Positions 1 to 5,652 of a stretch of DNA of 5,652 nucleotides are shown here, one piece after another (the stretch's first letter is position 1; the number at the start of each line of letters is the position of its first letter). This DNA is from Oscillospiraceae bacterium (lineage in GTDB: Bacteria > Bacillota > Clostridia > Oscillospirales > Oscillospiraceae): contig JAFYUG010000368.1 in the NCBI GenBank assembly GCA_017558545.1, positions 1-5,652 on the forward strand, in the 5' to 3' direction. Both the position numbers and the translations under genes were made by a program. Under the pieces are notes generated by a model. That model was not told the DNA's origin. It saw nothing but the letters and a program-made list of their open reading frames with translations, and ran no database searches.

Positions 1-347
<347 letters not shown>

Positions 348-352
<5 letters not shown>

Positions 353-360
353 ATGCACAA
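348..360. other. Chimeric junction between 16S rRNA and CDS
   Basis: 16S homology ends at base 352 and the CofE-like reading frame occupies everything from 353 rightwards. The join lies inside a small inverted repeat: TTGTG at 348-352 and CACAA at 356-360, separated by three bases. Both genes are truncated here, the rRNA at its 5' side and the protein gene at its 3' side. This is what a mis-join would produce. Short inverted microhomology is a common setting for amplification or assembly chimeras; that explanation is an inference. Confidence 0.75.
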
Positions 361-814
361 CCTTGCCGAAGGCAGCGCGGAACTGCTCGAGGCTGAGAAC
401 ATCGCGATAGGGATCGATGCCTGCTTCGTCAACGGCGTCTATGCTGACAAGGTGGTTACCAACCTCGTCAGAGGGATAAGAGAGCATAAGCACAACCTTT
501 TCGCAGCCGCCGGCAATACCCATAAGGCAGTTTGCAAAACGGTTACGGCTGAGGATGGGGAAAGTTACGCCAACGGTCTTGCCACCGGTCTTGGCTCTTA
601 CATCCTTGGAAATATTTTCAACGGTGGCATAGTTGCCCTGAGCGCGGGCTACGACGGACTCGGTTACTGCAACGATGTCCTTATCGTTTACTTCGATGCC
701 ATGTTCCTTAACTGCAGCGAGAACGGAGGATACAACGACCTCAACAATATCGTCGCCCTGACGTACGATGGGAGTTCTGATGCCGCGGGATACGGTGCCT
801 ATAAGTCTGCTCAT
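353..814 (-). CDS. CofE-like protein (F420-0:gamma-glutamyl ligase family), 3'-truncated
   Basis: The 154 genuine codons give the N-terminal part of a protein resembling the F420-0:gamma-glutamyl ligase (CofE) family. CofE enzymes add glutamate to coenzyme F420-0 using GTP. Visible family-like features are the N-terminal TVSRGIRTPIVRQGDD segment (residues 7-22, with the GDD at 20-22) and DIVAVTESVVARAQG (46-60). Bacillota homologues are, from memory, near 400 residues, so more than half is missing. The frame continues into the 16S fragment for 13 meaningless codons (NPDAATPRE-type tail) and stops at 311, so only 353-814 should be read as gene. The ATG at 814 is preceded by GAGG (823-826) at 8 bases and by a strong promoter. 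Most Clostridia are not known to make F420, so the substrate may differ. I recognise the family but cannot assign the reaction. Confidence 0.75.
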
Positions 815-866
815 TTATGATACCTCATTTGTAAAAAGATTGAAAATTTAACCAATACAACGCAAT

Positions 867-895
867 ATTATAATACGGTTTTTTTCACTTGTAAA
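867..895 (-). promoter_or_regulatory. Sigma-A type promoter for the CofE-like gene
   Basis: On the minus strand, TTTACA (890-895) is followed after exactly 17 bases by TATAAT (867-872). The match is five of six to the -35 consensus and six of six to the -10. Transcription would start near 860, leaving a leader of about 46 bases before the ATG at 814. This promoter shows that the CofE-like gene need not depend on read-through from the AraC gene upstream. Confidence 0.7.
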
Positions 896-917
896 TTATT
901 TTTTTATATATTTACAA
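889..917. repeat. 8-bp inverted repeat overlapping the -35 element
   Basis: TTGTAAAT (889-896) and its exact inverse ATTTACAA (910-917) are separated by 13 AT-rich bases. The left arm coincides with the -35 box of the CofE-like gene promoter. A further TTGTAAA lies at 829-835 in the leader. The repeat lacks GC pairs and has no U-tract in the RNA that would leave the AraC gene, so it is not a convincing intrinsic terminator. It could be an operator, but in sequence this AT-rich it may also be chance. Confidence 0.35.
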
Positions 918-925
918 ATATTTTT

Positions 926-1801
926 TCACTCTCCGTAGCTGCTGCTTAGCTCCCCTTTTCGCACAAGATATTCGCTGGGAGTGAGGCCAAAAAGCTTCTT
1001 AAATGAGCGCAGGAAGGATGAATATTCGGAAAAGCCCACACTCATGGCGGCCTCCGTTATGCCCTCCCCTTCCTCCAAAAGCCTTGCGGCGGCGGTGAGG
1101 CGTTTTTGGCAAATATAGTTATGGACAGTATACCCCGTGGATTCTTTGAATCTGCGCATAAAATAATAGCGGCTCAGATAGCACATTCCTGCCAGGGCGT
1201 CCACGCTGAGATCCATGGCAAGATTTTTGTTGATATAATTAATAGCTTCTTCGATTTTGGGGTCTATGCTGCCTGCCCGGGCAGGTTTTTCCTCCAAAAC
1301 GCAGCGGTTGAACTCTATCATAAGCTGCAAAAACAGACTATCCGCCAGAAGGCGGCTTCCAAAGCGCTCCTCGCCCATGGTTCTCTCAAGGCCTGCGATG
1401 AGCTTTTTTATTCTGCTTTGGCTCTCTTCCTCGGGATGATAAAGGCACGCTCTTCGGGCAGAGCTCACATCAAAGCACTCGCCCACATTGGCATCCTCTC
1501 CGCTTATAGCTTCGAGATAGGACGGTCTTACCCAAAAAACCGCTCTTTCATAGTCCTCCTCGGCGCTTATAAGGGGCTTATGGATGGCATTGGCCGGGAC
1601 AAACAGTATATCCCCTGCCTGGGGAGAATATACAACGCCCTCAATTATGTATTCAACATTGCCGGAATAGAACACCAAAATTTTATGAAACTCATGGTAA
1701 TGGGTTTCCACCTGCTGGGCTCTTCTATCCTTCAAATGGAAAAGGCGGAAATTTTCAAAAAGGTAACCCTTGTTGGCAACATTTTCAGCGGCATTCATCA
1801 T
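926..1801 (-). CDS. AraC-family transcriptional regulator with cupin sensor domain
   Basis: A 291-residue DNA-binding regulator of the usual AraC length. Residues about 20-110 form an AraC-binding cupin fold: the HYHEFHK histidine cluster lies at 34-40, followed by a glycine-rich PQAGDILFVPANAIHK strand pair typical of sugar-sensing members. Residues about 180-279 carry the two helix-turn-helix motifs of the AraC/XylS domain. The first is LSVDALAGMCYLSRYYFMRRFK (from 198), and the second is GITEAAMSVGFSEYSSFLRSFKK with the closing LFGLTPSEYL signature (248-279). There is no membrane segment, so it acts in the cytoplasm. The start codon ATG at 1801 overlaps the TGA of the WYL gene (ATGA), with a second ATG immediately after. 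The GAGGGCGG sequence at the end of the WYL gene can serve as ribosome binding site. Neighbours suggest it may control the divergent DUF1847-GH3 operon, as AraC regulators next to glycosidase genes often do; this is an inference. Confidence 0.93.
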   Translation of the reverse strand: MMNAAENVANKGYLFENFRLFHLKDRRAQQVETHYHEFHKILVFYSGNVEYIIEGVVYSPQAGDILFVPANAIHKPLISAEEDYERAVFWVRPSYLEAISGEDANVGECFDVSSARRACLYHPEEESQSRIKKLIAGLERTMGEERFGSRLLADSLFLQLMIEFNRCVLEEKPARAGSIDPKIEEAINYINKNLAMDLSVDALAGMCYLSRYYFMRRFKESTGYTVHNYICQKRLTAAARLLEEGEGITEAAMSVGFSEYSSFLRSFKKLFGLTPSEYLVRKGELSSSYGE

Positions 1802-2796
1802 TGTTCACCGCCCTCATAAAATTCAAGAGCGCCTCGCAGCATATCTGCCATTTTGTCCTTGACGGCGGCGGGAGAAACAATCTCCATTTCCCCTTCAAAG
1901 CCGAATACCCAAGCGAAGAACTGGGGAGAAGGCACAACGTCCACCGTTACGGTGAAATATTCTTCACCGCCGGAAACAATGATAATATCCTTGCCGAAGC
2001 GGTCTATAACCGCTCCTGCCAAATGGTTTTTGCATCTGAGCTTAACATTCTCATTTTTTCCGGAAAACATTCCGAAAACCTTGCCGGTATATTCGGCCAT
2101 GTCCAGATTTCCAAGAGCCTCCTTGCCTTCCCGGGGCTTATCCGTCAGGCGGATGGCGGTCATCTTGTCCACGCGATAATGGCGGATTTGGCCGGAGCGG
2201 GAGTCGAAGGCTATCATATAATAGTTCTCGCTGTTCCATGTGAGGGCATAGGGGCTGACCTCATATTCCTCGCCGCCTCGGCGGAAACGGCGCTCCTTGG
2301 TTACGGAATACTCAAAATACTTGAAGGCTATCTGCTTATCCGAGGCTATGCCGGAATGGATTTCGTCCACGTTATAATAGATACTCTCGTTCATGGTCTT
2401 GATGCGGCCTGAAACATATACCTGTCTATGCAGGGCTCCGGCCTCATAAATGCTGGTGAGAGCTTCAACCTTCTTGATAAGAGAGAGGGTCTTTTTGCCC
2501 GTTATGAAGCGGGAGGACTGAACGGAGTCCACCAGCAGCTTCAGCTCAGGCAGCTCGAAATCACGGGAGGCCAGATAGTATCCTCCCCCGGGACCTTTCA
2601 GCTGGATTATATCCATGCCGTAAAGGCGCAGAGTTTCTATATCGTCATAAATGCTCTTGCGCTCGGCAGAAATATCCCAAGAAGCAAGGTGGGCAATTAT
2701 GTCAGCGGTGCTAAGGGGATGATTTTCGTCGCTATGACTTTGGAGTAAATCTTTTATATACAAAAGCTTCAGTTTTTGTCTTGGTGATTTGGCCAC
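1798..2796 (-). CDS. WYL-domain transcriptional regulator (HTH-WYL-WCX)
   Basis: A 332-residue protein of the usual size for the bacterial WYL regulators. Residues 1-80 form a DeoR/HTH_11-like winged helix (STADIIAHL at 29-37 and recognition region ERKSIYDDIETLRLYG at 45-60, then the GGGYYL wing at 70-75). Residues about 135-215 are the WYL domain: the signature reads SPYALTWNSENYYMIAFD with YYM (192-194) in place of WYL, and IRHYRVDKM (204-212) supplies the conserved arginines. Residues about 245-328 are the C-terminal WCX extension, including FFAWVFGF (293-300). WYL domains are thought to bind nucleic acid or small ligands; the effector here is unknown. The start is GTG at 2796: an in-frame stop lies two codons upstream, and GGAGG (2806-2810) sits 9 bases before it. 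The nearby ATG at 2803 is out of frame. It is the first gene of an operon with the AraC regulator. Confidence 0.92.
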   Translation of the reverse strand: MAKSPRQKLKLLYIKDLLQSHSDENHPLSTADIIAHLASWDISAERKSIYDDIETLRLYGMDIIQLKGPGGGYYLASRDFELPELKLLVDSVQSSRFITGKKTLSLIKKVEALTSIYEAGALHRQVYVSGRIKTMNESIYYNVDEIHSGIASDKQIAFKYFEYSVTKERRFRRGGEEYEVSPYALTWNSENYYMIAFDSRSGQIRHYRVDKMTAIRLTDKPREGKEALGNLDMAEYTGKVFGMFSGKNENVKLRCKNHLAGAVIDRFGKDIIIVSGGEEYFTVTVDVVPSPQFFAWVFGFEGEMEIVSPAAVKDKMADMLRGALEFYEGGEQ

Positions 2797-2817
2797 AATT
2801 CATCGCCTCCGAGAAAT

Positions 2818-2846
2818 ATTTTATACCTTTTTTCATGTTCTTGCAA
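2818..2846 (-). promoter_or_regulatory. Candidate promoter of the WYL-AraC operon
   Basis: On the minus strand, TTGCAA (2841-2846) and TAAAAT (2818-2823) are separated by 17 bases. The -10 match is five of six and the -35 match four of six. Transcription would begin near 2811, giving a very short leader whose Shine-Dalgarno sequence (2806-2810) is almost at the 5' end. The position fits, but AT-rich intergenic sequence gives several alternative -10 boxes (for example the overlapping TATAAA). Confidence 0.5.
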
Positions 2847-2888
2847 GATAAAAGCTGATTTTGTGGCAAAAAGTGCCGCAGGCCACCT

Positions 2889-2917
2889 TTGACTTTATCT
2901 CAAGGCTGTGTTACCAT
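2889..2917 (+). promoter_or_regulatory. Candidate promoter of the DUF1847-GH3 operon
   Basis: TTGACT (2889-2894) and TACCAT (2912-2917) are separated by 17 bases, matching the sigma-A consensus in five and four of six positions. Transcription would start near 2924, about 26 bases before the ATG at 2950. An imperfect inverted repeat, CTTTGA (2887-2892) and TCAAGG (2900-2905), overlaps the -35 box and the spacer. A repressor or an activator could bind there, but the repeat is short and may be chance. Confidence 0.5.
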
Positions 2918-2949
2918 TTTTTCATAAATATATTAAGGGAGACATTGCC

Positions 2950-3561
2950 ATGTATACCTGCTCAATATGCACTCTTCATACCTGCGAAAAGCCCGAAGTG
3001 GGCCATTATCCCAAGAATTGCCCCGTGCTCCAAAAGGAGTTCATGGAGGAAATAAACGCAAAATATGCCCCCTATCTGGACTTTTTCTCCACCTGCGCCC
3101 GCATTGAGGCAGAGGGTTACTGCCAGTGGCCCAGACTTCGGGAGACCATAGAAGTTTGCCTTCGCATGGGCTACAAGAAAATCGGCCTTGCCTTCTGCGC
3201 CGGTTTCCGCTCCGAAGCCAAGATTGTGGATGAGCTTTTGAGAAGCAAGGGTCTTGAGGTTGTTTCCGCCGTATGCAAAGTTGGCGGTGTGGACAAAGAG
3301 GACATAGGCATGACTCCCGACTGCAAGATTCATCCCGAAGGCTTTGAGCCCATGTGCAATCCCATTGCTCAGGCTGAAATGCTCAACGCCGCAGGCACAG
3401 ATTTCAACATAGTTTTGGGTCTCTGCGTTGGCCACGATTCCCTTTTCCTTAAGCACTCCGAGGCTCTTGCCACCGTGCTGGTTGCCAAGGACAGAGTTTT
3501 GGCTCATAATCCCTGCGGCGCTATATACACCGCCAAGGGTTACAGCAAGAGCAAGCTTTAA
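2950..3561 (+). CDS. DUF1847 family cysteine-rich protein, putative metal-binding
   Basis: A 203-residue soluble protein with 13 cysteines. The N-terminus has a CxxCx4C cluster (C4, C7, C12) followed by C24 in NCP, which resembles a metal or iron-sulfur site. The remaining cysteines fall in conserved-looking loops: FCAGFRSEA (82-90), VCKVGG (108-113), DCKIHPEGFEPMCNP (124-138), GLCVGHDSLF (157-166) and HNPCGAIY (186-193). This pattern matches my recollection of the DUF1847 family in anaerobic bacteria and archaea, whose function is unknown to me; metal binding is inferred from the cysteines. An upstream in-frame GTG at 2908 would add 14 residues. The ATG at 2950 is preferred because AGGGAGA (2936-2942) lies 7 bases before it, the CxxC motif then starts at the usual distance, and the candidate promoter would lie inside the longer version. 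The GH3 gene follows after 18 bases, so the two are probably cotranscribed. Confidence 0.88.
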   Translation: MYTCSICTLHTCEKPEVGHYPKNCPVLQKEFMEEINAKYAPYLDFFSTCARIEAEGYCQWPRLRETIEVCLRMGYKKIGLAFCAGFRSEAKIVDELLRSKGLEVVSAVCKVGGVDKEDIGMTPDCKIHPEGFEPMCNPIAQAEMLNAAGTDFNIVLGLCVGHDSLFLKHSEALATVLVAKDRVLAHNPCGAIYTAKGYSKSKL

Positions 3562-3579
3562 GGAAAGAGGACGCTATTT

Positions 3580-5652
3580 ATGGAAAGACTTATTCGCGCC
3601 ACCCGCAGCACGGAAATAAGCCAAAGAGAAATTAAAAATGCCGCCCTCGCCCGCAGAGTATGCGGTGAAGGTATGGTGCTCCTTGAAAATGACGGCGCCT
3701 TGCCTCTCAGAGGCGGCAAGGTTGCTCTCTACGGCGCCGGTGTGCGCCACGGCTCCTTTGGCGGCTCCGGCAGCGGAGAGAATAATCCCCGCTATCGCGT
3801 TAATCCCGACGAGGGCTTTATTAACGGAGGCTGGGAAGTTGTTAGTTCCTCTTGGCTTGATGATTTCGACGCCCTTTTCAAGGCCGAGAGAGAGGAATAC
3901 ATCCGCTCCGTTTTCAAGGCAACGAGAATCAAGGGCGTATTCGGCAGAATGGAATATGTGGCCGCCCATCCCTTTATCCCCTCCGGCGGCAGACTTGTTA
4001 CCACCGAAGAGGCTAGGAATGCCGGTGTGGACACCGCCGTTTACATCCTCACCCGCCACGCAGGCGAGGGCGGCGACAGAAACACCGTTCCCGGTGATTA
4101 CTACATAACCGAGGGCGAAAAGGCGCTTCTCCGCTCTTTGAAGGAGAGCTTCGGCAAAGTTGTTTTGGTGCTGAATATAGGCGCTCCTATGGATCTCGCC
4201 TTTGCCGACGAGCTTGGTATAAACGCCATTTTGTATATGATGCAGGGAGGCATGGAGGCAGGAAACGGCCTCTTTGACGTGCTCACGGGCGCAGTTAACC
4301 CCAGCGGCAAGCTCTCCGACACCTGGGCAAAGCGCTATGAGGACTATCCCTGCGCCGACACCTTCTCCACCCGCGGAGGCAGAGAGTTCGAGGAAGATTA
4401 TCTTGAGGATATTTATGTGGGCTATCGCTGGTTTGACGCCATGGGCATCGTTCCCCGCTATGCCTTCGGCCATGGCCTTAGCTACACAAGCTTTTCTGTT
4501 ATCCCCGGTGCTTCCAAGGTGGTGGGCAGCACCATTGAAGTGCGCGCCGTTGTGCAAAATATAGGCGCTGCCGCAGGCAAGGAAGTCGTGCAGCTTTACA
4601 TTTCCGCTCCCGAAGGCAAGCTGAGAAGGGAAGATAAGAGCCTTGTGGCCTATGAAAAGACCGCCCTTCTCTCCCCCGGCGAAAGCCAGCAGCTTTGCTT
4701 CAGCTTTGATATTTCTGAGTGCGCCGCCTATGACGAAGAGCGCAGCGCATATATCCTCCAAAAAGGCGAATACATCGCCTATGTGGGCTCTTCCTCCGAT
4801 GCTCTCAGCCCCGCCGCAATCTTCACTTTGGACGAAGAGGCTGTTACGGAGCTTTGCACCGCAGTTTGCCCCATGAAGGACGCCCTTGAGTTCATTTCTC
4901 CCCCTGCAAAAGAGAGAAAACTGCCCAATGTTGGAAATCTCTTGGTTTGCACTAAGGACATCACCTGCAAGACACACGATTACGCAGCCCCTGAGCTTGT
5001 TTCCACTCCCCAGGTGGACGAAATTATGGCAAAGCTCAAGGATAAGGATTTGGCCAGACTTTTGGTTGGCACTCTCTATATGGGTCCCACCCACAACACC
5101 GCCTTCGGCGCAGCGGGCTCTTCCACATCTGCGCTGCTGGACAAGGGCATAGACAACATGGTTATGGCTGACGGCCCTCAGGGTCTCAACCTGCAGCTTT
5201 GTGCCCCTGCTCCCAAGCAGAATTTTTGGACACCTCAGGGCATGCCCGAATCTGTTACCATGGGCAGGAAAAATCTGCTCAGCCGCATAATGAATCCCCC
5301 TCCCCGCAAAAATGGGGATAACTATTACCATTTCTGCACAGCTTTCCCCTGCCAGACCCTTGTGGCGCAAAGCTGGAATCTGCCCCTTGCAAAAGAGCTG
5401 GGTGCGGCCATTGCAGAGGAAATGGTGGAATATGGCGTTGCTTTCTGGCTTGCCCCTGCCATGAACATCCACCGCAATGTGCTTTGCGGCAGAAACTTCG
5501 AGTATTATTCCGAGGATGCCTATCTCTCCGGCAAAACCGCCGCCGCTGTCACTTTGGGTATACAGAGCAAGGAGGGCTGCTACGCCACCATCAAGCACTT
5601 TGCCTGCAACAACCTTGAAAATTCCCGCAACCGCTCCTCCAGCAATCTCAGC
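3580..5652 (+). CDS. GH3 beta-glucosidase-type enzyme with permuted domains, 3' end beyond window
   Basis: The frame is open for 691 codons to the window edge. The domain order is reversed from the common GH3 layout. Residues about 20-300 form the GH3 C-terminal sandwich: VLLENDGALPL at 33-43; HAGEGGDR at 160-167 with E163 a candidate acid/base; and GGMEAGNGLFDVLTGAVNPSGKL at 223-245. AFGHGLSYTSF (295-305) leads into a fibronectin-III-like domain (about 306-405; VVQNIGAAAGKEVVQLYIS from 325). From about 475 the TIM barrel begins: ADGPQGL (530-536); SWNLPLAKELG (598-608); LAPAMNIHRNVLCGRNFEYYSED (624-646); and KHFACNNLE (672-680). The nucleophile aspartate normally lies further on and is outside the window. 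Permuted relatives such as the Ruminococcus albus enzyme are near 900-950 residues. No signal peptide is seen, so hydrolysis of imported beta-glucosides or related oligosaccharides in the cytoplasm is likely. Specificity (glucoside, xyloside) cannot be read from this. The ATG at 3580 has GAGG (3567-3570) 9 bases upstream. Confidence 0.93.
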   Translation, partial: MERLIRATRSTEISQREIKNAALARRVCGEGMVLLENDGALPLRGGKVALYGAGVRHGSFGGSGSGENNPRYRVNPDEGFINGGWEVVSSSWLDDFDALFKAEREEYIRSVFKATRIKGVFGRMEYVAAHPFIPSGGRLVTTEEARNAGVDTAVYILTRHAGEGGDRNTVPGDYYITEGEKALLRSLKESFGKVVLVLNIGAPMDLAFADELGINAILYMMQGGMEAGNGLFDVLTGAVNPSGKLSDTWAKRYEDYPCADTFSTRGGREFEEDYLEDIYVGYRWFDAMGIVPRYAFGHGLSYTSFSVIPGASKVVGSTIEVRAVVQNIGAAAGKEVVQLYISAPEGKLRREDKSLVAYEKTALLSPGESQQLCFSFDISECAAYDEERSAYILQKGEYIAYVGSSSDALSPAAIFTLDEEAVTELCTAVCPMKDALEFISPPAKERKLPNVGNLLVCTKDITCKTHDYAAPELVSTPQVDEIMAKLKDKDLARLLVGTLYMGPTHNTAFGAAGSSTSALLDKGIDNMVMADGPQGLNLQLCAPAPKQNFWTPQGMPESVTMGRKNLLSRIMNPPPRKNGDNYYHFCTAFPCQTLVAQSWNLPLAKELGAAIAEEMVEYGVAFWLAPAMNIHRNVLCGRNFEYYSEDAYLSGKTAAAVTLGIQSKEGCYATIKHFACNNLENSRNRSSSNLS

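Noticed and set aside
889..917. Intrinsic terminator for the WYL-AraC operon
   Set aside because: The inverted repeat has almost no GC pairs and no U-tract follows it in the minus-strand transcript.
1106..2412. Plus-strand open frames of about 200-240 codons antisense to the AraC and WYL genes
   Set aside because: The minus-strand genes have recognisable domains, correct lengths, ribosome binding sites and an operon overlap. The antisense frames have none of these.
2962..3507. A 181-codon minus-strand frame antisense to the DUF1847 gene
   Set aside because: The plus strand has the cysteine pattern and conserved motifs of DUF1847 with a good ribosome binding site. The antisense frame shows no domain.
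3574..5598. A 674-codon open frame on the minus strand, antisense to the GH3 gene
   Set aside because: The plus strand of the same region encodes clear GH3 motifs across all three domains. The antisense product has no recognisable motifs and is rich in Ala, Gly and His, as expected for the reverse of a gene with GC-rich third positions.

Overview
The window looks like a fragment of a Bacillota (Clostridia) genome, most likely from an anaerobic gut-type bacterium and probably from a metagenome or single-cell assembly. The 16S rRNA stretch at the left edge has the V3-V4 signature of a Lachnospiraceae-like organism. The protein genes also look clostridial: a WYL regulator, an AraC regulator, a DUF1847 cysteine-rich protein and a domain-permuted GH3 glycosidase. 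The 16S piece is joined abruptly to a truncated protein gene, so its taxonomic signal should not be transferred to the rest of the window without checking the reads.

Layout. Bases 1-352 are an internal piece of 16S rRNA on the minus strand (about E. coli positions 370-737). At 352/353 it is fused to the 3'-truncated end of a minus-strand gene for an F420-0:gamma-glutamyl ligase (CofE)-like protein (353-814). That gene has its own near-consensus promoter in the AT-rich gap 815-925. Next, still on the minus strand and read from right to left, comes a two-gene regulator operon: a WYL-domain regulator (2796 to 1798, GTG start), then an AraC-family regulator (1801 to 926). The two overlap by four bases (ATGA). 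A divergent intergenic region (2797-2949) carries a plausible promoter in each direction. To the right on the plus strand, a DUF1847 cysteine-rich protein (2950-3561) is followed after 18 bases by a large GH3 beta-glucosidase-type enzyme (3580 to the window end, 691 codons, open at the edge).

How the genes may work together. The GH3 enzyme has the circularly permuted order: sandwich domain, fibronectin-III-like domain, then TIM barrel. It has no signal peptide, so it probably hydrolyses imported oligosaccharides in the cytoplasm. The adjacent, divergently transcribed AraC regulator has a cupin sensor and is a reasonable candidate for sugar-dependent control of the plus-strand operon. The WYL protein is cotranscribed with it. 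This regulatory link is an inference from gene order only.

I found no RNA element, CRISPR array, mobile element or clear new system. The points most worth following up are the 16S/CDS junction, the coupled WYL-AraC pair, and the pairing of DUF1847 with a permuted GH3.
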